The translations under genes were made by a program, and so were the position numbers. DNA of 64,000 bases from Roseimaritima ulvae (lineage in GTDB: Bacteria; Planctomycetota; Planctomycetia; Pirellulales; Pirellulaceae), in contig NZ_CP042914.1 of assembly GCF_008065135.1 (NCBI RefSeq), positions 3,472,001-3,536,000 of the forward strand, written 5' to 3'. The notes below the pieces were generated by a model. That model was not told the origin of the DNA and searched no databases. It worked only from the letters and a program-made list of their open reading frames with translations. Shown here piece by piece: positions 44,268 through 53,384 of the stretch (position 1 is the stretch's first letter; each line of letters opens with the position of its first letter).

Positions 44268-45577
44268 GGCTCTTCGTCAAATTTAGTGGCTAATGTCCCA
44301 GCTGTCTTGGATTTTCTATCATGGCAGCATGAATGAACTACATGCCCACTATCGTTTGCTGCTGGGACTTGATGACCAGTGGCAGGTCCAGAACGTTGAC
44401 CTTCAGATGGAAGCCAATAGTGTCGTCATCCAATTACGTCACTCTGGCGGCAAGCTCTGCTGCCCCGAGTGCCAGGACGAATGCTCTCGTGCGGATACCG
44501 CGCCAACGCGTCAGTGGAGGCACTTGGACACGATGCAGTTCGAGACCATTATCGAAGCGGCAATTCCTCGTTCAAAATGCGATCGGTGCGGTGTGAAAAC
44601 GATTGCCGTACCCTGGGCAGGGAAGCACTCTCGATTCACGCTGATGTTTGAAGCTTTTGCGATCAAAGTCCTTCAGGCGGCTAGCAGCGTTTCGGCGGCG
44701 ACCAAGTTACTGAAGGTCTCTTGGAAGACCGCTCACGAGCTCATGCAACGCGGGGTTGAGCGAGGACTACAGCGTCGTGATACCGATCCGATTGAAACCC
44801 TGGGCATTGATGAAAAGAGCTTTGGCAAAGGTCAGGACTACGTGTCGCTGATGGTTGACCTGGAAGGATCGCGAGTGCTGGAAGTCGTCAAAGACCGCAG
44901 CGAGACATCTTGTGACAAACTCTTTGACAGTCTCACCGATGAGCAAAAATCGGGCATTCGGGCAGTCGCCGTGGACTTCTGGCAAGCTTTTCGAAACAGC
45001 ATTGTCAAACAAGTTCCCCAGGCGAAGATCGTTCACGACCATTTCCACATCAGCCAATACCTCGGCGAAGCGGTCGATCTGGTTCGACGCCGAGAGAACA
45101 AACTGCTCCGAAGCGAAGGCATTAATGACCTGACGGGTACGCGTCAACTTTGGCTCTACAACGAGGAGACTCTTGATGATGCCACGCAAAAGCAAATCGA
45201 AGACATTCGGCAAGTCGCGATCAAGACGGCACGTGCGTGGGGAATCAAGGAGATGTTTCGTGACTTCTGGACATACCGCAGCGGCGCTTGGGCGAAGAAG
45301 TTCTTTGACCGTTGGTACGCATGGGCCATTCGTAGCAAACTCGATCCGATCAAGAAGGTTGCGAGAATGCTCAAGAAACACCTCGCCGGCTTGCTGGCCT
45401 ACTTCGAGTACTCCATCACCAATGCCAAAAGTGAGGCCTTCAACGGTCGAGTGCAGGCCATCAAGTCGGCGGCCCGCGGCTTTCGCAACTTCGAGAACTA
45501 CCGCACCCGCATCTTGTTTTATTGTGGGGCCCTAAAGATGGAGCCCGATTTCAGCCACTAAAACCGACGAAGAGCCC
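44268..45577 (+). mobile_element. ISL3-type insertion sequence with inverted ends and 8-bp target duplication
   Basis: Ends: GGCTCTTCGTC ... TTTAGTGGCT on the left (44268) and its inverted match AGCCACTAAAA ... GACGAAGAGCC on the right (to 45576/45577), about 20 of 24 bases matching. The 8 bases CCAGGGGG flank it on both sides (44260-44267 and 45578-45585), the duplication size known for ISL3 elements. The element, 1,310 bp, split a copy of the CCCTC...GAGGG repeat. It carries one transposase gene and looks complete and recent. Confidence 0.93.
44293..45561 (+). CDS. ISL3 family transposase
   Basis: 422 residues, typical for ISL3. Features: N-terminal zinc-finger cysteines (CCPEC and, 40 residues on, CDRC), a helix-turn-helix-like part (SVSAATKLLKVSWKTAHELM), and the DDE domain with first Asp in ETLGIDEKSFGKGQDYVSLMVDL, second in RAVAVDFWQAFRNSI, followed by IVHDHFHISQYLGEAVD, and a C-terminal SEAFNGRVQAIKSAARGFRNFENYRTRILFYCG, which contains the catalytic Glu and is a hallmark of the family. 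The frame is intact from ATG 44293; Met13 (44329) is an alternative start. Cut-and-paste transposition is expected. Confidence 0.96.
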   Translation: MSQLSWIFYHGSMNELHAHYRLLLGLDDQWQVQNVDLQMEANSVVIQLRHSGGKLCCPECQDECSRADTAPTRQWRHLDTMQFETIIEAAIPRSKCDRCGVKTIAVPWAGKHSRFTLMFEAFAIKVLQAASSVSAATKLLKVSWKTAHELMQRGVERGLQRRDTDPIETLGIDEKSFGKGQDYVSLMVDLEGSRVLEVVKDRSETSCDKLFDSLTDEQKSGIRAVAVDFWQAFRNSIVKQVPQAKIVHDHFHISQYLGEAVDLVRRRENKLLRSEGINDLTGTRQLWLYNEETLDDATQKQIEDIRQVAIKTARAWGIKEMFRDFWTYRSGAWAKKFFDRWYAWAIRSKLDPIKKVARMLKKHLAGLLAYFEYSITNAKSEAFNGRVQAIKSAARGFRNFENYRTRILFYCGALKMEPDFSH

Positions 45578-45593
45578 CCAGGGGGAGGGTGTA

Positions 45594-45707
45594 ATGCTAT
45601 TAAGTCAGGCGTCTCCTGCGGCTACGGGTTAAACGATTTAATCGACTGGCTGCAAGTGTTCCAAAGTCTGGCGACTTCGGCTACGTTGCGCGTGGTGGAG
45701 GATACGC
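45594..45707. repeat. Repeat remnants between ISL3 and the GGDEF gene
   Basis: 45614-45637 is an isolated copy of the CTGCGGCTACGGGTTAAACGA word that is also part of the 188-bp repeat. 45661-45684 is a minus-strand GTAG hairpin (arms CCGAAGTC/GACTTTGG). ATGCTATTAAGTCAGGC near 45593 mirrors ACTTAGTAGCATTGAATTATTAAG at 44110-44133 on the other side of the insertion sequence. Confidence 0.8.
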
Positions 45708-46661
45708 TCAGCCGCAGACGCGGTTTCGACCGCCTCGCTTGGCTTCGTACAACTGTTGATCGGCGGCTTCCAGCAAACCCTTGGTGGTTGCCGGTTGATT
45801 GGGATCGAGGCAGGCGAGGCCAAAGCTGGCGGTAATGGGTAACGGACCCGCGGTGGTTTGGAACGGTTCGTCCACGACCACGCGGCGACAACGTTCAGCG
45901 ATTTCGCGGGCTTCCTCGCGGCCCGTGGCGGCCAGCAACATACAGAACTCCTCGCCGCCATAGCGAGCCAGCAAGTCGTCGCCACGACAGATCTCGCCGA
46001 CGCGTTTGCCGAAGGTGCGCAATACGTCGTCGCCGACGAGGTGCCCATGTGTATCGTTGACAGATTTAAAGTGGTCGATGTCCAACATGATCACGGTCAT
46101 GTGCAGACCAGCACGCTGCGAACGCGAGATTTCGCGGTTCATGGCTTCCAGCAGGTAGCGTTTGTTCAACGTCCCCGTCAAAGCGTCGCGGGTCAGTGCG
46201 CTGTAGACCGTTTCGTGATACTGCGACTCGACGCTGCCGGCGGACAGAAAGCGAAACAGGAAGCTGCCGATGCGGAGCGTGTCGCCGCTGTTTAATCGAT
46301 GATCGTCCTGGATGGGTTGTTCATTGACCAGCGTTCCGTTGGTGCTGTCCAAGTCGCGGACGTGGTAGCCGTCTTCACCGCGGATCAGCACGGCGTGCTG
46401 GCGTGAGACGCTGCTGTCGAACAGGGATAGGTCGGCGTCTTCCGAACGGCCGATCGCAAATTCATTCTCTTCCAACAACATCATTCCGTCGATAACATCC
46501 GCCGGATAGATTTGGACCAAGCAGCATTGGTTCAGCATCGACCGGGGCTGCGAATCGGGTTGACGTCGCAGCGTGGCCTCGGCCATCACGGCGGGAACCT
46601 GTTTGCCGGCCAGTGGGTTTGGAGCGTTCAGGTCGGGTTGCATCGAAGTCAGACTGTTCAT
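45708..46661 (-). CDS. FHA-GGDEF diguanylate cyclase
   Basis: 317 residues from ATG at 46661 (MNSLTSMQPDL); the open frame extends upstream to 46871 but would overlap the kinase gene and is not signal-like. FHA domain: FAIGRSEDADLSLFDSSVSRQHAVL ... HVRDLDSTNGTLVN, with the phosphothreonine-binding G-R, S-x-x-H and N-G residues. GGDEF domain: DALTGTLNKRYL, MLDIDHFKSVNDTHGHLVGDDVLR, then the active-site R-Y-G-G-E-E-F. An RxxD inhibitory site (R-G-D-D) lies five residues before GGEEF, so product feedback is expected. It makes cyclic di-GMP, controlled by binding a phosphorylated protein. The gene immediately upstream on the same strand (gap 119 bp) is a Ser/Thr kinase, an obvious partner. Confidence 0.95.
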   Translation of the reverse strand: MNSLTSMQPDLNAPNPLAGKQVPAVMAEATLRRQPDSQPRSMLNQCCLVQIYPADVIDGMMLLEENEFAIGRSEDADLSLFDSSVSRQHAVLIRGEDGYHVRDLDSTNGTLVNEQPIQDDHRLNSGDTLRIGSFLFRFLSAGSVESQYHETVYSALTRDALTGTLNKRYLLEAMNREISRSQRAGLHMTVIMLDIDHFKSVNDTHGHLVGDDVLRTFGKRVGEICRGDDLLARYGGEEFCMLLAATGREEAREIAERCRRVVVDEPFQTTAGPLPITASFGLACLDPNQPATTKGLLEAADQQLYEAKRGGRNRVCG

Positions 46662-46780
46662 GGTTTCAATGTGTTCTTGCGGGAGACGCTGTCCGGGTAG
46701 ACAAACATGGGTTACGGGGAGCAGCAACGTTGGTTTCCACCGCAGTTTTCTTTTTCTCGCTATTGGCGGTCGATGCGAGT

Positions 46781-49594
46781 CTAATCGTTTGTGCCAGTGG
46801 TATTGATTAGATCCGTTGTTTCGCCCTGCTGGGCGGCGCCCGCGTCCAGCAGCCGACTCGACTGCTGCCAATGGAAGCGATCGGCGGCAGAAAGTTCGGT
46901 GTGGTCCTGCAGGATTTCGTAGGCTGCAGCGGCTTGCCTAGCGTGGTGCAGTTGGGTGTCCGAGAGTGCGTCGCCGTTGGCAGCGGAAGCGGTACGCAAA
47001 AGTGCCAAGGAGGCATGAGTGTGTGCGAAACGCCGTAGACGATCGGCCGTCACCTGTTCGCGCAAGAGTGCTTCGTAGATCTGCAGAGACTGCCGCAGCA
47101 ACCGGTCGGCTTGCGCCACGTCTTGCGGATCTCCTGCCGCCAACAGCTGGCCGAGATTGTTTTCCGCGGTCGCCAGGTTGGTGCGGTAGAAGTAGTCGTC
47201 ATCGGTAAGCCGCCAAGCGGTCTCGAGGGCGTCAATGGAGGCTTCGAAGTCCTCGATTGCGGCGGCCTGTTGGTTCAATTTGACCGAGCAGTTGCCTCGT
47301 TGCAATCGTGCGTGGGCCAGCGATTGCAGGTAGTCGATCCGCTGCGGTGATTGTTTCGCCCAGGCTTGCAGATCGGCGATCAGTCGCGACCAGCTTTCGT
47401 GTGCTGCTTCAGTCTGACCCGCGTCCATGTGCTGGCGAGCGAGACGAGTTTGAATGGTTTCCGACAACCGGCGATGACCGAGCGAGGGTTGGCGGTCGCA
47501 CAACCATCGCGCCCGCTGGACGGCTGCTTGTTGGTCTTCCGCACGCGGCGCCGCGACGCTGCCGGGCTGGGCGCTGGCCGCCATCTGCCAGGCCAGTTGG
47601 AATCGGACGGCCGCGGCGGCGGTGCGCGACGTCCAAGCATCCAGCGGTGGGGCGACGTCGCCGGCCTTGTTGTTAGCTGCGGAATCTGCGGTTGCCGAGT
47701 CAGTGGTTGCGGGGGCTGTGTTTACGGAGTGAGACGCGGTCGGAGGCAGGTTTGCTTGCAACCAGTGTTGGGCTGCGGCGATTTCGGCTTGCGAAGGAAG
47801 TGGGCCGTCGTCGTTACCGGCCAGCAACAGGCGGCCGATAAGCGTATTGACGCGTTCCAAAGCGAACCACTGCTGTAGCGCTTCGATATCTGCGAATCCG
47901 GCGTGAGAGGTGTCGTCATCGCAGAGTAGGTTCAGCCGTTGTTCTGCGGCCAAGTAATGTTTCCGTGCTTGATCGAAGCGTCCATTTAGACGCTCCAGGT
48001 CGCCCAACCGCAGCAGCACCTTGCCACGTTCCAGTTGTGCCAGAGCTTCGGTTTGGCGGCGGAGTGCGTCGGGGTGATCCTGCGGTGGCAGCAGGCTGGC
48101 CCATAGTTGCGAATCGGCGGAAGCGTTCGCCGGGTCGCTCATCTGCGCGTATTGATCCGTGGCCCGGTTCAGCAGATCTTCACGCAGCGTCGACATCCCG
48201 GGATAGAACTGCAGCGAACCGCTCAGATCGATCAGCCAAGTATCGGTGGCGTCACGGACTTCGCCCAGGCGGAGCAGGGCTTGGCGGTGTGCACGCTGGG
48301 CGTCGACGCGGGCCAGTTGTTCGGCGTGGTGAGCTCGGTGAATGACCACGCTGAATACCAAGGCGGCGACCAGCAACGCGGACAGGCTGGCGGCCAACGT
48401 GGCGGCCATGCCTTGATGGTGTCGACACCATCGCATGCCGCGGGCGACCAGGTTTTCGCGGTGGACCGATACGGCTTCGCCGGCGATCCAGCGGCGGACG
48501 TCCGTGGCCAACTGTTCGGCGCTGGCATAGCGATCCAGCGGAGCCGCCGCCATCGCTTTGCGGATAATCGCCGCCAGCGCCGGGGGCGTAAGCGGTTGCA
48601 GCGTCAGGATGTCGGGGTACCGAGCGGATCGGACTTGTTCCAGAATTTGGTCAACCGTGAGACCTTGGTAGGGATGCCGGCCGGCGACGATCGCGTACAA
48701 CATCACGCCCAAAGCATAGATGTCCGATGCGGGGCGGATATTCTGGAGGTCCCCGGCGGCTTGTTCGGGCGACATATAAGCCGGCGTTCCCTCGATGGTG
48801 CCGGTGGAATCGCTGGCCGTGGCCGCGGTGGATGCCGTGCCGCGCGGCACCGGCGCGGCGGCGGGGCAGGGCAGAGCCGCGTCGGCAGACTGGGCCAATC
48901 CCCAGTCCAAGACCACCGTTTCCCCAAAGTCGCCGATCATCACGTTGGCGGGTTTCAGGTCGCGGTGGATCACTCCACGGCGATGCGCGTAGGCCACTGC
49001 GTTGCACACGTCAACAAAGCGTTGCAGCAGAGGTTCCAGCGACATGCCGAACCGGAACCGGCTGCTGCCGCCATCGACGGGAGCCTGCTTGTGGTGTTGG
49101 CGAATGAAGTCATGCAGGGTGACGCCATTGAGCAATTTCATGACGTAGAACGTATCGTCACGATCCCCGACTTCGTGAACGGGCACGATTCCGGGATGCT
49201 GTAGCTGGCTGGTCACCTTGGCTTCGTGAATGAACTGCTGGCGTTCTTGTTCGGTGACGTCGTCAGCGTCAGTGAAGCGTTTGACGGCGACTTCGCGTTC
49301 GAGTTGGCGGTCGACGGCTTTTTCGACCACGCCCCAGCCGCCGCGGCCGACTTCGCAAATGGTTTCGTAACGCGAGTGAGGGACGATTTCAGGGAGGCAG
49401 TCGTTAACGTCGCCGAGGGACTCGGGAGCCGGTTTGGAGCCGATCGTCGCGCCGTCGACGTGTGCCTGGCCGGCGGTATTGGTGGAGCGTCCACGTCGAG
49501 AACGCGAGCGGCTGCGGCGTGACGCACTGCGTTGGCGACTGGGATCCTCGTCGCGACCATGCGGATCATCGGGAGGTGGCGTGGATGCGAACAT
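46781..49594 (-). CDS. Transmembrane Hanks-type Ser/Thr protein kinase
   Basis: 937 residues. A basic, Ser/Arg-rich N-tail (1-70) precedes the kinase domain (about 76-365): G-loop G83-R-G-G-W-G, Lys105 in VAVK, HRDLKPANVM (D212), and D230-W-G in place of DFG, then GTPAYMSPEQA. A single transmembrane helix follows at about 390-412 (MAATLAASLSALLVAALVFSVVI). The 500-residue C-terminal part, outside the cytoplasm, is helical and Ala/Gln/Leu-rich with TPR-like spacing (for example RGNCSVKLNQQAAAIEDFEASIDALETAW), as in many planctomycete kinases. All residues needed for catalysis are present. It probably senses a periplasmic signal and phosphorylates targets such as the neighbouring FHA-GGDEF protein; that link is inference from adjacency and from FHA biology. 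Confidence 0.93.
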   Translation of the reverse strand: MFASTPPPDDPHGRDEDPSRQRSASRRSRSRSRRGRSTNTAGQAHVDGATIGSKPAPESLGDVNDCLPEIVPHSRYETICEVGRGGWGVVEKAVDRQLEREVAVKRFTDADDVTEQERQQFIHEAKVTSQLQHPGIVPVHEVGDRDDTFYVMKLLNGVTLHDFIRQHHKQAPVDGGSSRFRFGMSLEPLLQRFVDVCNAVAYAHRRGVIHRDLKPANVMIGDFGETVVLDWGLAQSADAALPCPAAAPVPRGTASTAATASDSTGTIEGTPAYMSPEQAAGDLQNIRPASDIYALGVMLYAIVAGRHPYQGLTVDQILEQVRSARYPDILTLQPLTPPALAAIIRKAMAAAPLDRYASAEQLATDVRRWIAGEAVSVHRENLVARGMRWCRHHQGMAATLAASLSALLVAALVFSVVIHRAHHAEQLARVDAQRAHRQALLRLGEVRDATDTWLIDLSGSLQFYPGMSTLREDLLNRATDQYAQMSDPANASADSQLWASLLPPQDHPDALRRQTEALAQLERGKVLLRLGDLERLNGRFDQARKHYLAAEQRLNLLCDDDTSHAGFADIEALQQWFALERVNTLIGRLLLAGNDDGPLPSQAEIAAAQHWLQANLPPTASHSVNTAPATTDSATADSAANNKAGDVAPPLDAWTSRTAAAAVRFQLAWQMAASAQPGSVAAPRAEDQQAAVQRARWLCDRQPSLGHRRLSETIQTRLARQHMDAGQTEAAHESWSRLIADLQAWAKQSPQRIDYLQSLAHARLQRGNCSVKLNQQAAAIEDFEASIDALETAWRLTDDDYFYRTNLATAENNLGQLLAAGDPQDVAQADRLLRQSLQIYEALLREQVTADRLRRFAHTHASLALLRTASAANGDALSDTQLHHARQAAAAYEILQDHTELSAADRFHWQQSSRLLDAGAAQQGETTDLINTTGTND

Positions 49595-49791
49595 GGTGCT
49601 CGAGCTGGAGTTTTCCGTCAGATGGTGCGGCGGCAGGGACCGAGATGGCTCGGGCTACACTCGAAGCCTAGGTTGCGGGGCCGGCCGACCGGCATCGGCG
49701 GACCAGGAAAGCGATTCGAGGGGCGGAGAACGAGGGGCCGTGGACGGCGAAGCGGACGGTTGTAGCGATTGTGCGGCGGGGCGGGGTGGGG

Positions 49792-49915
49792 CCAAAGTCT
49801 GGCGACTTCGGCTACGGGCAATTCGTAGCTACGCTCGCCAGAGCGTGGGTGGCGCGGATTTCCACCGTCTGGCGACGGTAGCTACGGATTTCCCCCGTCT
49901 GGCGACGGTAGCTAC
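49792..49915. repeat. REP cluster between the kinase and the solute-binding protein genes
   Basis: Four hairpins: 49792-49815 (-, arms CCGAAGTC/GACTTTGG), 49825-49848 (+, arms ACGCTC/GAGCGT), 49862-49885 (-) and 49892-49915 (-, arms ACCGTC/GACGGT). They lie in the 409-bp gap between the divergent kinase gene (start 49594) and the gene at 50004; the rest of the gap holds nothing recognised. The open frame running through them into the next gene is repeat translation. Confidence 0.92.
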
Positions 49916-50003
49916 GGGGGGCATGGGTTGCGATGGTGGATTTTCGCTGCAAACGCTATTATTTCGGGGCATAACACGTTTTGCGCCGTCCGCTGGGGTT
50001 CCA

Positions 50004-51299
50004 ATGACCATTAACCGCCGCCAATTTCTGGCCACATCCGCCACCACGGCCGCTGGCGCGGCGTTGCCCGCCGGACTGAAGGGCGACGATCCACCGGCGG
50101 CGCCGGCGGCGCCGGCGGTGCACGTCAAGCGGCGAACCACGCTGCGAGTTCTGGGTACGCACGTCACGCTGCAGGAGCAGATCCGCCGCCGAGCCGAAGC
50201 GGATCTGGGGATTCGGCTGATCTTCGAACCCGGTGGCAGCGCGGCGGTGCTGCACCGAGCGTCGACGAACCCTCAATCGTTTGACCTGTATGAACAGTGG
50301 ACCGACAGCATCCGCGTACTCTGGCAAGCCGGTACGATTCAGCCGATTGACACCGAGCGGATTCGCTACTGGGACGAAATCAATCCGCTGACTAAAACCG
50401 GCCAGTTGACACCCACAGCCAACGTGGGGGCGGGCGATGCGCCGCATACGATTCTTTATGCTCAACACGATGACTCATTGTCCTGTCATCCCACGCCGCA
50501 GTTGAGTTACCTGCCGTACGTCCACAACGTCGATTCCTTTGGCTACAACGCCGCCGTGGTGCCGCGAGGCGAAGCTTACAAGACGGAAAGTTGGGCTTGG
50601 TTGCTGGACCGGCAGTGGGCGGGCAAGGTGGCGGTTATCAACGCGCCCACGATCGGGCTGTTCGACTTGGCCATGGCCGTGGCCGCCAAAGGTCTGATGG
50701 AATTCGAAAACATCGGCAACCTCACTCGCAGCGAACTGGATGAACTGTTCGCGATTCTGATTGACTACCGGCGCCGGGGGCATTTTCGCGGCGTGTGGAG
50801 CAGTGTGCCGCAGTCGGTGGACTGGATGGGACGCGGCGAAACGGTGATCGAAAGCATGTTTTCGCCCGCCGTGTTCGACCTCCGCAGCCGCGATGTGAAT
50901 TGCGTCTATGCTTCGCCGCGGGAAGGCTACCGCGGCTGGCACGGGGTGATCTGTATGTCCTCGCAGGTTGACGGGGCGGTCAAAGACGCCGCTTATGACT
51001 ATATGAACTGGTGGCTGTCCGGGTGGCCCGGCGCCTACATCGCTCGCCAGGGTTATTACATCTGCAATCCCGAACGATCGCGGGGCGAAATGTCGGCCGA
51101 TGAGTGGGACTATTGGTACCTCGGCAAACCGGCGCGGCGAGCTCTGCCCGGCACCTCCGGACACACCGTTGTGGACGCCGGCGCGATTCGCGACGGTGGG
51201 TCGTATGAGCAGCGATTCAGTAACATCGCTGTCTGGAATTCGGTAATGGACAGCTATGAATATAGTTTGGCCCGCTGGAACGAATTCGTTTCCTCCTAG
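50004..51299 (+). CDS. Tat-exported extracellular solute-binding protein (ABC type, polyamine-like)
   Basis: 431 residues from ATG 50004; upstream open frame rejected because it is repeat DNA and the Tat signal starts here: MTINRRQFLATSATTAAGAALPAG, with the twin Arg and Phe-Leu. The mature protein has the fold pattern of periplasmic binding proteins of the PotD/iron class: TTLRVLGTHVTLQEQIRRRAEADLGIRLIFEPGGSAAVLHRASTNP near the N-terminus, YVHNVDSFGYNAAVVP in the hinge region, WAWLLDRQWAGKVAVINAP, and a C-terminal helical DYMNWWLSGWPGAYIARQGYY. No ABC permease or ATPase gene is near. The next gene, 26 bp on, is a membrane histidine kinase, so this protein may deliver a ligand signal to the kinase rather than to a transporter. 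Confidence 0.85.
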   Translation: MTINRRQFLATSATTAAGAALPAGLKGDDPPAAPAAPAVHVKRRTTLRVLGTHVTLQEQIRRRAEADLGIRLIFEPGGSAAVLHRASTNPQSFDLYEQWTDSIRVLWQAGTIQPIDTERIRYWDEINPLTKTGQLTPTANVGAGDAPHTILYAQHDDSLSCHPTPQLSYLPYVHNVDSFGYNAAVVPRGEAYKTESWAWLLDRQWAGKVAVINAPTIGLFDLAMAVAAKGLMEFENIGNLTRSELDELFAILIDYRRRGHFRGVWSSVPQSVDWMGRGETVIESMFSPAVFDLRSRDVNCVYASPREGYRGWHGVICMSSQVDGAVKDAAYDYMNWWLSGWPGAYIARQGYYICNPERSRGEMSADEWDYWYLGKPARRALPGTSGHTVVDAGAIRDGGSYEQRFSNIAVWNSVMDSYEYSLARWNEFVSS

Positions 51300-51325
51300 C
51301 TCCCTCGCCGGCAGAGGCTTTCGCC

Positions 51326-53257
51326 ATGCTCCTCCATTCGAAATCCAAGTCGCTGAAAACGCGGATCTTCATCAGCAGCGGTCTGATGGTGATGCTGTGT
51401 GTGCTCGGCAATCTGCTGGGCTGGGGAGGCCAGCAAGTGCTGCTGCAGAACTTCGAGGCCTACGAACGCAGCGACGAAACGTCACACGACCTGCTGCGAC
51501 TGGACCGCTTGGCGGAACGATTGAAGTTCCGCGCCGAAAGCTATGTTCACACCGGGGCCACCCCACAGCTCGAAATGGCGTTGACGCTCAACCACGATTT
51601 GCTGGACGGGATCGCGGACGTACAGGATGAAGTTAGCGATCCGGAATTATCCGAGATCTTGATCCACATGCGCAATCATATCGATTTGTTCGGTCAACAA
51701 CTGCTGTTGGCTTCGGATGAACGGCGGGTACGCAGCGAGGTGTTGCAACAACAACTACCCGCCCAGGAAGCCCGGGTCGACCAGGCCTTTGACCGCTTGG
51801 AAGATAGTTTGGCAAGTGTCGGCAGTGGCCTCTGGAACGAGCAGGTACTGGAAGCTGAACAATCTTATGCCGAAGCTCGCAAACATATGCTCCGCTACTT
51901 CATCGATCCCGATACACGAGCTTCGCGGGCCATGGTGGCGGCGCTGCGGCGTTCGCGGCGACAAATCGACGGACTCGACTGGGATCAACCAGTGGATCCG
52001 TCCAGCGACCTACCATCGCCCGCCCAACGGGCCGCCGCCGCAACCGCCCAGACGAATCTGGTCGCCGAACTGCGAGAGCTTCAAACGCTGAGCTCACGGG
52101 CGATCCAAGCCACTCGCGGCTATCTGTTTTATACCAACGTGGTGATGGCCGGCGAGATTTCCGAGTTCGTGCACTACTCGAATCTGTTGAAGCAACACGT
52201 CCGGCGGATGCTCGCCAGCCAACGCGAAACCCGCGATGCGGACGTCCGCAAAACCCGCACCCTGGGGTTGGTCACCTCGCTGATTTCGGTCGCCTTGGCC
52301 GTCGGTCTGGCCGTGTATTTATCGTATGTGATCTTTCATCCGATCTCGCAGCTTACCGACACGTTTTGGCAACTTGCCGAAGGTAGTACGATCGATGCGA
52401 TTCCGGCCGCGGCCCGGCACGATGAGATCGGCCGGATGGCGGCGGCCGCCGAAGTGTTCAGCTTGAAAAACCGTGAAACACGCGAACTGCTGGCACGCTC
52501 TCGGAAACTGTCGGATGAGCTGAGCCGCAAGGCGGTGGCGTTGGAGGAATCCAACCTGGAACTCGATCAGTTCGCCTATGTCGCCTCGCACGACCTCAAG
52601 TCGCCGCTGCGCGGTTTGAACTCGCTGGCCGAATGGGTGCAGGAAGACTGCGGGGAAATGCTGCCCGACGAATCCAAATCGCACCTTAAACTAATGCAGG
52701 ATCGGGTGCGGAAAATGGAAATGCTGTTGAACGACCTACTGGACTACTCACGTATCGGTCGCCAACATCAGGCGCCAGAACGGGTGGACCTGGACAAGGC
52801 GGTCAGAGCGATTCTGGAAATGACGGAAAATCCCAGCGGCGTTGAGGTCGTCTTCCCCCGCCCCCTGCCTACGCTGACCACACTGAAAGTCCCCCTGCAA
52901 CAAGTGATCCTGAACCTGGTCACCAATGCCATTAAATACAATGACAAAGGCGCCCGCGGTCGCGTCGAAGTCGATTGCGAACAAGAGGGAGACTACTACC
53001 GATTTTCGATCACCGACAACGGGATTGGAATCGACCCCAAGTATCATGAACGCATTTTTCAGATGTACCAGCGAGTCGCGGTGCACTCGGCCGATGGCAC
53101 CGGGATGGGACTGGCGATCGTCAAAAAACAGATTGAACGACACGGCGGCCGGATTGAAGTGCTGTCGGACGTCGGCCAAGGCGCCACGTTTTCATTCACT
53201 TGGCCGAATTCCATCAAGGCAGCCGCGAGACACGTCGAACCGCAGTTGAGTCACTAA
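51326..53257 (+). CDS. Membrane sensor histidine kinase with HAMP
   Basis: 643 residues. Two transmembrane segments, at about 12-32 (IFISSGLMVMLCVLGNLLGW) and 314-336 (GLVTSLISVALAVGLAVYLSYVIF), frame a 280-residue helical periplasmic sensor region. HAMP follows (HPISQLTDTFWQLAEGSTIDAI ... HDEIGRMAAAAEVF), then HisKA with the phosphorylated His in VASHDLKSPLRGLNSLAEW, and the ATPase with N-box NLVTNAIKYND, G1 DNGIGIDPKYHERIF and G2 GTGMGLAIVKKQIERHGG. The HisKA-HATPase part resembles phytochrome/CikA-type kinases. No response regulator gene is adjacent. It is co-directional with the solute-binding protein 26 bp upstream and almost certainly in one transcript. Confidence 0.94.
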   Translation: MLLHSKSKSLKTRIFISSGLMVMLCVLGNLLGWGGQQVLLQNFEAYERSDETSHDLLRLDRLAERLKFRAESYVHTGATPQLEMALTLNHDLLDGIADVQDEVSDPELSEILIHMRNHIDLFGQQLLLASDERRVRSEVLQQQLPAQEARVDQAFDRLEDSLASVGSGLWNEQVLEAEQSYAEARKHMLRYFIDPDTRASRAMVAALRRSRRQIDGLDWDQPVDPSSDLPSPAQRAAAATAQTNLVAELRELQTLSSRAIQATRGYLFYTNVVMAGEISEFVHYSNLLKQHVRRMLASQRETRDADVRKTRTLGLVTSLISVALAVGLAVYLSYVIFHPISQLTDTFWQLAEGSTIDAIPAAARHDEIGRMAAAAEVFSLKNRETRELLARSRKLSDELSRKAVALEESNLELDQFAYVASHDLKSPLRGLNSLAEWVQEDCGEMLPDESKSHLKLMQDRVRKMEMLLNDLLDYSRIGRQHQAPERVDLDKAVRAILEMTENPSGVEVVFPRPLPTLTTLKVPLQQVILNLVTNAIKYNDKGARGRVEVDCEQEGDYYRFSITDNGIGIDPKYHERIFQMYQRVAVHSADGTGMGLAIVKKQIERHGGRIEVLSDVGQGATFSFTWPNSIKAAARHVEPQLSH

Positions 53258-53306
53258 GGGGAGATTTGAGATTTGCGTTCATTTGCCGCCGCCTGCGGAG
53301 ACGGGT

Positions 53307-53350
53307 TAAACGACCACTACCCCACTGCCCCACTGCCCCACTGCCCCATT
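53307..53350 (+). repeat. Simple CCCCACTG tandem repeat
   Basis: The 8-base word CCCCACTG is repeated about four times at 53319-53347, in the 127-bp gap between the histidine kinase and the FhcB-like gene. Just before it, 53291-53313 is a copy of the CTGCGG...ACGGGTTAAACGA word found in the 188-bp repeat. Confidence 0.85.
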
Positions 53351-53384
53351 CCAAACTTCCCATTCCTCTTTTGGTTTTAAACGG

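Noticed and set aside
46662-46871. Upstream start for the FHA-GGDEF protein at 46871
   Set aside because: The extra 70 residues overlap the end of the kinase gene, are basic and low in complexity, and are not part of either domain.
49434-50003. N-terminal extension of the solute-binding protein (190 residues)
   Set aside because: It crosses a cluster of hairpin repeats and the start of the divergent kinase gene; the Tat signal begins exactly at 50004.
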